Source: Asterionellopsis glacialis (lineage: Eukaryota; Bacillariophyta; Plagiogrammaphyceae; Rhaphoneidales; Asterionellopsidaceae). Taken from it: 12,286 bases of DNA. The DNA lies in NCBI GenBank assembly GCA_014885115.2, contig WKLE02004820.1:1-12286 (forward strand), in the 5' to 3' direction. Positions within the stretch are counted from its first letter, which is position 1. Each line of letters opens with the position of its first letter. The notes beneath the pieces are model-generated. The model was given only the letters and a program-made list of their open reading frames with translations, was not told where the DNA came from and ran no database searches. The position numbers and the translations under genes are program-made. This document shows, one piece after another, positions 1-7,686 of this stretch.

Positions 1-221
1 AACGCTAGTAAAGTGAAAACGAGCCAGCCGGCGAACTGACCTCGGGCCCCTACGGCTGATTGTGAATGGACTCCAGGTACCTTCTCTAGAGATATCTATG
101 TACCAGGTACATGGTACAGTCGATACTAATGTTTTTGATCCTACATGTACCTGGTATGAGACATTCCGTTCGGAAAAATTTGCTCAACGCTCACCGTATT
201 TACATTTTCTCACATAAGTAG
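1..221. other. 5' flank with palindromic word cluster, no supported gene
   Basis: No reading frame here can be supported: all three forward frames are interrupted within the first 60 or so bases or shortly after. The stretch 73-154 carries a cluster of GGTAC/GTACC palindromic words (separate entry). If the exon-like stretch starting near 222 is real, part of this region is probably an intron, with an acceptor-like AG at 220-221 preceded by a T-rich tract. Confidence 0.5.
73..154. repeat. Palindromic GGTACC-type repeat cluster A
   Basis: CCAGGTAC occurs at 73-80 and 103-110, and its reverse complement GTACCTGG at 147-154. The 10-bp palindrome TCTCTAGAGA lies at 83-92 and the 13-nt inverted repeat TGTACCAGGTACA at 99-111. 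The same words recur in four other intergenic clusters of this window, always upstream of a gene. The cluster could be a degenerate short interspersed element or a set of protein-binding sites; the sequence does not decide. Confidence 0.6.
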
Positions 222-495
222 ATAATGATAATTGGTCCCAACAAGATTTCTTTTACAGTCTTGTCAATTACACGGTCGACGAACCGTTGCCAAAAATCAA
301 CGGATATCCGATCGAAAAGTTCCGTCGTGGAGAATTTTCTGCGAAAAAGTATTTGGTATGGACGATATTAAATACCTACTTGCAGTTCAATTGTAATGTA
401 AATTTCGTTGATTAGACATTTTATTTCAGGATATACCAATTTTTGGAATCTTGCAGACGTACAGGTATGTCTGGCGGGTTTTGTTCCCACAATAA
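222..495 (+). CDS. Possible terminal two exons of an unrecognised gene (partial)
   Basis: One frame stays open from just after a TAA at 215-217 to a donor-like site and reads as ordinary protein, containing N-W-S-Q-Q-D-F-F-Y-S-L-V and E-P-L-P-K-I-N-G-Y-P. A GT at 356-357 and a TTTCAG acceptor ending at 429 define a 74-nt intron with a T-rich 3' end. Joining 222-355 to 430-495 keeps the frame and gives a tail K-K-Y-L-D-I-P-I-F-G-I-L-Q-T-Y-R ending in TAA at 493-495. No in-frame ATG is visible, so earlier exons would lie upstream, before the repeat cluster or outside the window. Otherwise this is a truncated gene remnant. I do not recognise the family. The case rests on protein-like composition and plausible splice sites, so it is tentative. 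Confidence 0.33.
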
Positions 496-546
496 TAACG
501 ACCTTATAAAAATCCCGAGTATCGTTTCCATGATCAACCGATAGGA

Positions 547-558
547 GCCAAAAATTGT
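547..558 (+). promoter_or_regulatory. 12-mer shared with upstream region of the paralogue
   Basis: GCCAAAAATTGT lies about 200 nt before the ATG of secreted protein 1. An identical 12-mer lies about 215 nt before the ATG of the paralogue at 7902. The matching distance hints at a retained promoter or 5' UTR element, but the word is A/T-rich and related words (TTGCCAAAAAT) occur at other places in the window. Confidence 0.25.
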
Positions 559-758
559 GGATTTTCAGTTGACTTCGTCACATTTTCACGAAAGGAGTTG
601 GTCATCATCATATTACTCACAACGGAATTAGTCCATCACACCTTTGCAAACAATATACACAGAAACATTCGTGTTTAGTTTCAGAGAAAGTTCGACGCAC
701 AAAGACTCTCTTTTGAAGCAGTTAGTCCTTGAGAAAGAAAACAATAAGAGAGACAGAG

Positions 759-2264
759 ATGACAGCGAAGTCGAGTAGTCATACGGCACATAAGAGGCGC
801 GTCGTTCCAATGACACACTCAATCCTTCTGCTCAGTGTGTTGTTAATATCAGCATGTTGTCTTTCGACAGAAGCAAGAGGTTCCTCTAATAATGGTAGAA
901 CTGTTAGGGCAAGAAATTACGGTAACACAAAAGATAGGGGTTCTCGAGGCAATGGCAGACGCGGAGGCAAAGGAGGAAAGGGAGGCAGAGGCGGTGGTGG
1001 CAAAGGTTCCACGGGTGGCTATGATGAACCCTCTAAGGGTGGCTATGATGAACCTTCCATGGGCACCAGAGGATCAACAGGAGGTTATGACAGAGAACCT
1101 TCCAAAGGAGGAGAACCTTCTAAGGGATATTATGACGACAATGAACCCTCTAAGGGTTACTATGACGACAGCGAGCCTTCCAAGGGAGGAGAACCTTCAA
1201 AAGTTTACTATGATTACAGTAAGCCTTCCAAGGGAGGTAAGGGAGGCAAGGGTGGTAAAGGTGGAGGCAAAAATGGAGCACGAGGTGGTAAAGGAGGTGG
1301 ATCTGACAAAGGGGGTGTCGCTAGTGATGCAAGCAAAGGAAGTTTCCCTAGTAAGGGTAATGTTCCTAGCAAAGGGAATGTGACTCCTACGCACACCCCA
1401 CCAGCGCCTACTCGCAGCATTCCACCCCCGACGCCAAGACCTCCAACAATGCCAACAACTCCAACAGCACCCCCAAATCCTCCAACAACTCCAACAGCAC
1501 CCCCAAATCCTCCAACAAATCCAACAAATCCAACAACGCCAACAAATCCTCCTACACCTACAGGACCGCCGCCGTTACAAGACATAGGTGACAATGGAGG
1601 CCCTGGCTTCCCATTGGGTGAATGTGAGGGTGATTGTGATTCGGATGATGAATGTAGTGGTGATTTACGATGCTTTGCACGTGACGAAGGGGAAGTAATT
1701 CCTGTACCAGGATGTACAGGTTCAGGTACTGCCGGTGACGATTATTGCTTTGATGCAACAGGGTATGCAGTGCTTGTATCGGAAGATAATGAGACTACTG
1801 GGGAGCTTATCGTCCCTTATGCTACCAAGGATAGTAATTTGGTTTTTACTGGATTGTTTGAATGTATGGGTGATTGTGATACGGATGATGATTGTGCCAA
1901 TACTTTACGATGCTTTCAACGTGAAGATGATGTAGCTATCCCAGGATGTATTTCTACTACAGCTTTATCCGGAACTGATTATTGTTTTAATTCAGATGGA
2001 TATTTGGCCTACGTTGCAGAAGATGAGGTGGTGGATGATGTACTAGTATTCTTTTCAAGTAAAGATTTTGGACGTCTAGGAGAGTGTGAAGGTGATTGTG
2101 ATACCGATAATGATTGCGAAGGTAGTTTAATTTGTGGTCAACGTGGAGAAACATCTGGTCCACCAGGTGGATGTTCGGACCCGTACTTGGATTCATCAGT
2201 ATGGGGTGACATTGACTTTTGTTGTGATCCCAATAAAGAAGGATGTGATACAGACATTTTTTAG
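759..2264 (+). CDS. Secreted modular protein 1: Lys/Gly-rich, Pro/Thr-rich, three Asp/Cys modules
   Basis: This encodes 501 residues with no intron. The first in-frame ATG is at 759; the upstream TTG is not a eukaryotic start, and a second ATG at 810 (residue 18) would also leave a signal peptide. Residues about 20-34 are a hydrophobic core, with cleavage likely near S-T-E-A (residue 39). Residues 40-208 are Gly/Lys/Arg-rich with repeated E-P-S-K-G and Y-Y-D-D units and K-G-G runs. Residues 209-272 are a Pro/Thr linker. Three Cys modules follow: type A (Cys 289-330), type A (369-409) and type B (443-496), the last ending D-F-C-C-D-P with a final Cys seven residues on. Each starts C-x-G-D-C-D. 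The conserved Cys suggest disulfides; the D-x-D-x-D pattern could bind calcium, which is inference. A wall, silica-matrix or adhesive role is plausible by composition only. It is a paralogue of the gene at 7902. Confidence 0.85.
   Translation: MTAKSSSHTAHKRRVVPMTHSILLLSVLLISACCLSTEARGSSNNGRTVRARNYGNTKDRGSRGNGRRGGKGGKGGRGGGGKGSTGGYDEPSKGGYDEPSMGTRGSTGGYDREPSKGGEPSKGYYDDNEPSKGYYDDSEPSKGGEPSKVYYDYSKPSKGGKGGKGGKGGGKNGARGGKGGGSDKGGVASDASKGSFPSKGNVPSKGNVTPTHTPPAPTRSIPPPTPRPPTMPTTPTAPPNPPTTPTAPPNPPTNPTNPTTPTNPPTPTGPPPLQDIGDNGGPGFPLGECEGDCDSDDECSGDLRCFARDEGEVIPVPGCTGSGTAGDDYCFDATGYAVLVSEDNETTGELIVPYATKDSNLVFTGLFECMGDCDTDDDCANTLRCFQREDDVAIPGCISTTALSGTDYCFNSDGYLAYVAEDEVVDDVLVFFSSKDFGRLGECEGDCDTDNDCEGSLICGQRGETSGPPGGCSDPYLDSSVWGDIDFCCDPNKEGCDTDIF
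1452..1511 (+). repeat. Two perfect 30-bp tandem repeats in coding sequence
   Basis: A 30-bp unit at 1452-1481 is repeated exactly at 1482-1511, followed by a partial third copy. In frame it encodes P-T-T-P-T-A-P-P-N-P in the Pro/Thr linker of secreted protein 1. Base-perfect identity, including third positions, points to a recent duplication and to likely length variation between alleles. Confidence 0.85.
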
Positions 2265-2896
2265 AGAGAGAGCCGCTGCTGCCAGCCAGCCACAAATGAA
2301 AATTATCTACAATTTGGAAAGTCCCTACATTACATGCAATGCTTTCATAGATGTAAGGATATAATTTATATGTAAAGTTATCGATGTAACAGACAGCGAG
2401 ACAATTCTGATCAATTTATTTTCTTTGGTACAGAGCTCAAAGCGTGTCAGAAATAGTGTTGGAATTTCTTGAAAAATTAAAAACTTTTTATGATTGTACC
2501 TACCTCTTGATTGAGATGCTCTATTTGACTATTGCTCTTCTTTCTCTACCGGGACTAGGACTAGAGTAGAGAGAGGACCTAAACCTGTGAATGAGCATAA
2601 CACGCCGTATGCTGGGTGAGCACGCTATGCGTTTTGGGGATTTCCAATTTTAGATAGATGTGAGTCCGCCGTCATACCAGTAGTCCTAGAGGACCTACAC
2701 GGTACGGTATGAAGAACCGAGGACCACTACGAACGAAGGCAAGACGGAAATTTGATTAGCTCTAAGCTAATTGTCATATACAAGTATATATTGTTTCTTT
2801 AGATAAAAAGGTTTATTAATTTTCACAAATATCAACTAATAGAGATTAAAAATTCACTAAATAGCAATTTCGATTGACAAACTAACTGAAGATGTA
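2265..2896. other. Intergenic spacer, 3' flank of secreted protein 1
   Basis: No gene is visible in either strand. It holds A/T-rich sequence likely to include the 3' UTR of the gene ending at 2264. The word AGGACCT occurs near 2574 and 2690, with further copies in the TC/GA cluster near 3000. A short stem-loop, ATTAGCT at 2755-2761 pairing with AGCTAAT at 2765-2771, is also present. I see no tRNA-like or other RNA signature. Confidence 0.5.
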
Positions 2897-3053
2897 CCAG
2901 GTACCCGGTACGTACCGGTACCGTATTTCTGTCAAGTGTAACCACCTCTACCTGGTACCTGTACGGTAGAGAGCTCTCTCTCTCTCTAGTAGGACCTCTC
3001 TCTCTCTAGAGAGAGAGAGGACCTCTGTCTCTCTAGAGAGTCGAGAGAGACTC
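2897..3053. repeat. Palindromic cluster B with 26-bp TC/GA palindrome
   Basis: The cluster begins with CCAGGTAC (2897-2904) running into a perfect 14-bp palindrome CCGGTACGTACCGG (2905-2918). TACCTGG follows at 2949-2955, then a long CT/GA-rich tract. Within it, 2995-3020 is a perfect 26-bp palindrome of alternating CT then GA around CTAG, flanked by AGGACCT at 2991-2997 and 3018-3024. TCTCTAGAGA is at 3003-3012 and 3030-3039. The block sits about 100-250 nt before the ATG at 3149, so it may lie in the promoter or 5' UTR of that gene. A folded transcript would form a strong hairpin. Confidence 0.7.
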
Positions 3054-3148
3054 TTTTTCTCATACATGAGCATGATAGAGGGAACACCAATGCATGCAAA
3101 TAGCAGCCGTATCGATAATTCATCTAATATCTCCGATACAGCAGTGAG

Positions 3149-5179
3149 ATGAACGAAGTGAGCAATCGTAGCAATACCAATAGAAACGGCAATCATGACG
3201 ACAGCGTAGCTTTAGTCCAAGATTTAGTAAATTATTTGAGTCAAAACAATAATATTGATGATAATGATATTATGGTTGTCATGGAAGAACTTGTCGAAGT
3301 CTTTTTAGGAGATGAATTGACTCGATTGGTTTCTTTTACCGAAGAACTTTCGGGCACCAATACTAAAAGTAGTAGTATCATTACTGATATCACTCCTAAC
3401 GATGATTCATTAGTAGCACTAATAAAGGAAATGATGAACACGGTACAAACAACATTCCGTAATGATAGTGATCCGCAAAACATAACTGTATTTCAAGAAC
3501 AATTCAAAAAGGTACTTGATTTAGTATATCAAGCTGCTTTCCAAATTGCTGGTGCAGATCAGACAAACACAAACACAAACAGAGCAGCAAACACAACTAG
3601 TGGGGCATCCTTTTCATTGTTGTTGGATAGTAATCAATTTCAATTTAATACAGAAAGAGTTACAGCTGAAAAAATTTTGCAGTGTTGTTCTACGATGAAA
3701 GAGAATATTGAGAATGCTGAATCTTCTTTTGCTTCTCAACAAGAAACGTTATGTAGCTTACTAGAAAACATTGATCATCTAGATGACATATCGTACATGT
3801 GGGAAGATATACGTTTGATGTTATTGGAACAGTTACAACATAGTAAAAACTATATCCCCTATTTATGGAATCTTACAACGGATCAGCATCAACAACCTGA
3901 ATATTTGTCTATGCGATATGATTTATGCTGGGATATAGTAAAACAAATTTCAAATTATAATGATTCTAAAAATTTTGAAGGTTCTCGTCGCCCATCTAGT
4001 AACAAGAGAGGTGAAGGGAAGGACGACCATTCTTCTTCTCTGTCTTCCACAATGGCATTATCATCATTATGGAATACATGGCATACAATGTGGTGTCAAT
4101 TCTTGAAGTCTCATAGTTTATGTGCCTTGTCTGAACAAGATGTCGATACTATGGCTCATCATGTTTGGATTGCGGTGGTCAAAAATGATACTAATAATGA
4201 TACTACTTCCAGTAGTAATAGGAAGCTGAGTTGTTTTGGTACATTGGCATTGTTAGATCCTTATGCTTTTTGGTTTTCACGTTGGATATATCAAATATCT
4301 GTAGATCGCCTTTTAAAAGTATTGAAGGAAACAAAATTTCTCGAATTTGTATGGAATAAAATTGTAGCTGTGGGTATGGTCAAGTTAAATAATAATAACA
4401 ATGATTCCACGACGACGGCAATCGAAACAAACAACAACAACACACGTAGTGCAAACGACAACTGCGATGATGATGATGAGTTGAACGAAAGTGACCAGAT
4501 ACTTATTGAATCAGCCTGTCATATACATGCTTTATGTATACTTCAAAGCATATTAGCAACAACTCGAGTATCTCAATTTCCTTTTGAAAGTTTGGTGCTG
4601 GTAGAGGAAAACAAAGGAGATGAAGAACAGCAACAACTACAACATGATATTTTATCTTTATATCTTACACTACTATCACGGGGAGAAGTAAGAGATGACA
4701 AAGTTATACATGTATGTTTACAAGCTATTGAAACCATGCTTATGGGTACCAATGATAGTGTATTGATACTTGAAACATATCGGCAACTCTTGTTGATATT
4801 TTCTTCTTGTGGTGATGAGGAGGAGGAGGATAACAAGACAAACAAGGAACAAGGAGATGAAAAAGAAGAAAAATTGATTACTTTGAAACCCATGCGATTG
4901 AAGCAACAATTGTGCTATACATTAGCTACCAAGGTTTTGTTTGAAAAGGATTGGAATCATCTTGATAACAATGTGAAAACAAAAACATCATCATCTACGT
5001 TGCCGCCACCTACAAAATTCACTGTAGTGGAAATGATCCTTAACTTTATGGAACAACAACAGCAGAATTATGATGAGAAAGAAAATGATACGGTTGAATT
5101 ATTACAACTCAGCTCCTATGGTACAAGGGAATTCAACAAAATCAGAAAGGAACTACAGGTAGAGTCTCCTCAATGCTAA
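3149..5179 (+). CDS. Hypothetical protein, 676 residues, probably helical repeat fold
   Basis: I do not recognise this protein. The ATG at 3149 is the first after an in-frame TAA at 3125-3127 and has G at -3; the frame is intronless. No signal peptide or convincing membrane span is seen, so a soluble intracellular protein is likely. Leu-rich amphipathic stretches recur, for example around residues 20-55, 305-330 (W-N-T-W-H-T-M-W), 368-392, 454-475 and 517-553, giving the look of an ARM/HEAT-type helical solenoid. Low-complexity inserts separate them: Ser/Lys-rich (about 280-300), Asn/Asp-rich (about 413-450) and Glu/Lys-rich (about 556-577). Glomulin/ALF4-like or other solenoid families are untested guesses. 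The neighbours are unrelated and give no functional clue. The coding region itself is well supported by its length and protein-like composition. Confidence 0.8.
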   Translation: MNEVSNRSNTNRNGNHDDSVALVQDLVNYLSQNNNIDDNDIMVVMEELVEVFLGDELTRLVSFTEELSGTNTKSSSIITDITPNDDSLVALIKEMMNTVQTTFRNDSDPQNITVFQEQFKKVLDLVYQAAFQIAGADQTNTNTNRAANTTSGASFSLLLDSNQFQFNTERVTAEKILQCCSTMKENIENAESSFASQQETLCSLLENIDHLDDISYMWEDIRLMLLEQLQHSKNYIPYLWNLTTDQHQQPEYLSMRYDLCWDIVKQISNYNDSKNFEGSRRPSSNKRGEGKDDHSSSLSSTMALSSLWNTWHTMWCQFLKSHSLCALSEQDVDTMAHHVWIAVVKNDTNNDTTSSSNRKLSCFGTLALLDPYAFWFSRWIYQISVDRLLKVLKETKFLEFVWNKIVAVGMVKLNNNNNDSTTTAIETNNNNTRSANDNCDDDDELNESDQILIESACHIHALCILQSILATTRVSQFPFESLVLVEENKGDEEQQQLQHDILSLYLTLLSRGEVRDDKVIHVCLQAIETMLMGTNDSVLILETYRQLLLIFSSCGDEEEEDNKTNKEQGDEKEEKLITLKPMRLKQQLCYTLATKVLFEKDWNHLDNNVKTKTSSSTLPPPTKFTVVEMILNFMEQQQQNYDEKENDTVELLQLSSYGTREFNKIRKELQVESPQC

Positions 5180-5593
5180 CTAGTTTACCGCGGTGTGTAG
5201 TTAGTGGTGGTAATAGACTGCAGTCCATAGTATAGTAATAAGCTGAAGAACTCATGAACTGTGACTATCCTGGATTTATTCTTTTTGAAGATTTCATGCT
5301 GTGTTATGGTGCGTTGTGTTTGTCAAAAACTGACAGTGTGAACTGGGTTGTTTGTCAAATACTGCACATGCTTTAAATTTTGGAATGGAATGGAATGGAA
5401 AGAAAATATCGCAATTCAATAATTGAAATTTAGAGTTATTGCTTATAATTTAATGATAATGCCATACTTCAAACACAAGTGCGTCATCCGTAATGGTTTT
5501 TTGTTGATTTTCCTCCTGATTTTACTAAAATTCTAGTACCTCGCGCCACTTTTCTTTTACTTCGTTTATTCATGCCTGTGAGTATTGAAACCA
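5180..5593. other. Convergent 3' spacer
   Basis: This lies between the tail of the gene ending at 5179 and the uL11 gene on the other strand, so it should hold both 3' UTRs. There is no gene. An imperfect direct repeat of TTTGTCAAAxACTG occurs near 5319 and 5351, and there is a (TGGAA)4 run. It contains none of the GGTACC-type words that mark the gene-upstream regions. Confidence 0.55.
5381..5400. repeat. (TGGAA)4 simple repeat
   Basis: Four exact copies of the pentamer TGGAA lie in the convergent 3' spacer. It is a short microsatellite with no apparent function. Confidence 0.8.
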
Positions 5594-6289
5594 TTAGTCC
5601 TTGGCTTCACGAACTTGAACGCCCATACCTATTTATTATTGGATAGTTTAAATTATTATTAAAGTTTTGTGCACAATATATTAACAGGAAAAGTAGTCAA
5701 AACATGAAAGGACGGATGGTGTAGTGTAAGTAAAGGAACGAACTTTTTTGGAAGGAACGAGTAAAAAGTTATAACAGCCAGCACACAAAACTCCATGCAG
5801 TATCACACAGAACAACCAACAAACAAACAATATCACATATCACGAGTAACCAAAACAGCAAGCAAAGACCACATACGTACTTTTACATGTTCCTAATACA
5901 GATTTGGCAATTCCTTCTAATGGTAAATGCCATCTCATGGAATCTTGCTGTTTGATTTTAGCAATTTCATACACAGCTTCAGGTGTAATGGTAGCATGTA
6001 CGACGTCAGGTGATGGACTTGTCGGTCCCTTGGTAATACCAGAAGCCTTTTTAATTAAAAAGGATGTTGGTGGACTTTTGACTTCAAATGTAAATGTACG
6101 ATCATTAAAGGCGGACAATATAACACCCAAGGGTGTGTCACCTTCGTACATATCACGTGTTTTATCATTGAATTGTTTACAGAATTCTGCCATATTAATC
6201 CCTAATGGACCCAGGGCCTGCCCAATTGCAGGTCCAGGTTTGGCAGCACCCGCTGGAACACGAAGTTTAATACTACGAACAAATGACAT
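5594..6289 (-). CDS. MRPL11: Mitochondrial large-subunit ribosomal protein uL11m, two exons
   Basis: Exon 1 is 6289-5881 and exon 2 is 5628-5594, on the minus strand, with an intron at 5880-5629. Spliced, they encode 147 residues, the usual uL11 size. The N-terminal domain carries P-G-P-A-I-G-Q-A-L-G-P-L-G-I-N (residues 18-32) and E-F-C-K-Q-F-N. The C-terminal rRNA-binding domain has K-S-P-P-T (71-75), V-Y-E-I-A-K-I-K-Q (106-114) and ends G-T-C-K-S-M-G-V (133-140). The last motif forms only after splicing, since Ser137 is split by the intron. The protein belongs to the GTPase-associated centre of the ribosome. The residue pattern resembles plant and other mitochondrial uL11. Plastid L11 is usually plastid-encoded in diatoms, so mitochondrial targeting is the best reading. 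No obvious presequence is present, which is not unusual for this protein. The ATG at 6289 follows in-frame TAG codons. Confidence 0.9.
5629..5880 (-). other. Spliceosomal intron of the uL11m gene
   Basis: On the minus strand the donor is AAAA|GTACGT (GT at 5880-5879) and the acceptor is AATAG|GTATGG (AG at 5630-5629). The intron is 252 nt, phase 1. Reading through it gives an unrelated tail, whereas removing it restores the conserved S-M-G-V at the uL11 C-terminus and a stop at 5594. The T-rich composition is typical of an intron. Confidence 0.88.
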
Positions 6290-6764
6290 ACTGCAATCAA
6301 CCTCTTCCGACTACTACTGAATCTCTCTCTTTCTCTTATGGGTGATTGGTTTGTTTGTTGTGAATAAATGTTGGGGATGATAAATGTGTTGTGTATGAAT
6401 TAGGACGCGACGTTGGAATGTGCGAGTTTCTTAAAAGAACTTTCGTCAAAGTGTGTAAAACACAAATATAGATGTATCAAACGATGAGTTGTACGGTTAT
6501 CAATAATCGCAAGAGAGATTGTATTGTTTTAATATTTGCTGTGTTACGGATTGGCACAGAGCAGCACTATCAAGACAGACCTGAGATGTGCAACATGCAT
6601 GAGATGAGAGCAAGATGTGATCCAGTCATGGGGTGCTGGCTTGATTGTTAGGGGTGTGTGTGTGTGATGAATACGGGACGCCTGTAATGTGTTCGTGACC
6701 TGCGAGTCGCACAATCACCGCGCGGTTCTCGATCGGCTTCCACAATCTGCGACTGTACGTATCT
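6290..6764. other. Upstream region of the uL11m gene
   Basis: No gene is visible. On the minus strand the part next to the uL11m ATG reads as a purine-rich GA tract (6323-6339). A (GT)6 run lies at 6654-6666. The GC-richer segment 6700-6760 shows no tRNA or known RNA pattern that I can identify. Confidence 0.5.
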
Positions 6765-6976
6765 GGTACGTACCTTACCTGTACCGGTACGGTACCTGTT
6801 AGTCCTATTTACCAGGTACTTACAAGGTCCTATAATACCGGTACGTACCTGGTAACTCTATCTCAAGAGGGCTATCTGTAGAACTTGTACCAGTACCCAG
6901 GTATTGACTCCCAACTTTCCTGTACCATACCCTTTGAGCCCTCTAATACCTGGTAGGAGCCTACCTTACTACCTGG
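6765..6976. repeat. Palindromic GGTACC-type repeat cluster C
   Basis: The palindrome GGTACGTACC occurs at 6765-6774 and 6840-6849, and GTACCGGTAC at 6781-6790. CCAGGTAC is at 6812-6819 and GTACCTGG at 6845-6852, with shorter TACCTGG words at 6947-6953 and 6970-6976. GGTAGG at 6952-6957 can pair with CCTACC at 6960-6965. The cluster lies about 0.5-0.7 kb upstream of the uL11m start and is the densest in the window together with cluster D. Confidence 0.65.
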
Positions 6977-7350
6977 TACTGGATAAACTGAATGATGCTT
7001 GAGAGAATTTCGAAAATATGCCAATTGCCGCCGGAGATCGGCGGTCGTATCGCCAACCACTGTTTGGTTTGGACAAATTTTGTAGTTGCCAAAAATTCAC
7101 TTCAGGGATAATAAAAATAACGGCATTCATGGACGGGATGAATGTCGAATTCTACAACATTTACATCATTTTCATACTAAAAATTTTCTTGTCAATAGAA
7201 ATTACGTGACATCCGTTGAATGAATTTACTATCCAATATGAGATTGACTTTCATGAGATCAACTTTCATTTTTTGGAACAATCCTGATGACATTCTCCAA
7301 TCACATTCTGTTCATGGCGATTGAAACGTTACCTGTATGTGTGAAATGTC
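6977..7350. other. Spacer between repeat clusters C and D
   Basis: There is a 63-codon frame at 7018-7209 on the plus strand, but its composition is not convincing and nothing supports expression. A stem-loop CCGCCG/CGGCGG with a 5-nt loop is at 7028-7044. TTGCCAAAAATT near 7085 resembles words at 286, 547 and 7675. Nothing else is recognised. Confidence 0.45.
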
Positions 7351-7579
7351 CCAGGTACGTGGTACCAGTACTCAGTAAAACATTAGTTGCACCTTCTTCG
7401 GGATAATTGGTACTACAGTGTACGTAAGGATCAATTCGTGACTGTACCAGAAGCACTAGTACGATACGTACCTGGTAGGATCTCTAGAGAGAATCTACCA
7501 GGTACTGACTTGTTCAGGTAAGTGGATCTACCGTAGGGTCCTAGGTCGTACAGGTACCTGGTACCATGTAGGATCCTAC
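7351..7579. repeat. Palindromic GGTACC-type repeat cluster D
   Basis: CCAGGTAC occurs at 7351-7358 and 7498-7505, GTACCTGG at 7468-7475 and 7554-7561, CAGGTACCTG at 7551-7560 and GTAGGATCCTAC at 7568-7579, the last two being perfect palindromes. It contains the 38-nt inverted repeat at 7468-7505 (separate entry). It lies about 0.3-0.55 kb before the ATG of secreted protein 2. Confidence 0.65.
7468..7505. repeat. 38-nt near-perfect inverted repeat
   Basis: The outer arms GTACCTGGTAG (7468-7478) and CTACCAGGTAC (7495-7505) are perfectly complementary over 11 bp. Inside them are one G-T pair and one mismatch, then five more pairs flanking the centre, which overlaps TCTCTAGAGA (7481-7490). It thus joins the two palindromic words found scattered elsewhere into one symmetrical unit. 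It could be an intact copy of a miniature element, a cruciform-forming site or a binding site. Confidence 0.75.
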
Positions 7580-7674
7580 TGTTTCATGTAGCATATTTTC
7601 TAGGACAAGGCCCTATTCATTCTGACTGACTATCAGTGCTGCTGTAGAACTACCAAAATGCCACTCTTCAGTTT

Positions 7675-7686
7675 GCCAAAAATTGT
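7675..7686 (+). promoter_or_regulatory. 12-mer shared with upstream region of the paralogue
   Basis: GCCAAAAATTGT is identical to the word at 547-558 and lies about 215 nt before the ATG at 7902. It is a possible element common to the two secreted-protein genes. The evidence is only word identity and similar distance. Confidence 0.25.

Noticed and set aside
729..758. N-terminal extension of secreted protein 1 from a TTG
   Set aside because: TTG is not expected as a start in a nuclear eukaryotic gene; the ATG at 759 gives a good signal peptide. The same reasoning removes the TTG extension 7806-7901 of secreted protein 2.
1214..1594. 126-codon antisense frame rich in Gly and Val
   Set aside because: It is the mirror of the Pro/Thr and Gly/Lys repeats of the gene at 759; the composition is explained by the repeat on the other strand.
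5159..5200. Possible intron at the 3' end of the gene at 3149 (CAG|GTAGAG to GTGTAG)
   Set aside because: It would be only 42 nt, and the downstream frame adds just nine residues before a stop.
5840..5880. Read-through C-terminus of uL11m without splicing
   Set aside because: The tail is unlike uL11, whereas the spliced exon restores the conserved S-M-G-V end.
6872..7060. 62-codon minus-strand frame
   Set aside because: It runs across the palindromic words of cluster C, which supply much of its coding; no protein-like signature.
7018..7209. 63-codon plus-strand frame
   Set aside because: It starts in a repeat-rich spacer, ends in an A/T-rich hydrophobic tail and has no recognisable features; likely chance.
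73..7579. CRISPR array or tRNA-like structures in the palindromic clusters
   Set aside because: Repeats are 8-14 nt, irregularly spaced and in both orientations, in a eukaryotic context; no acceptor stem or T-loop pattern was found.
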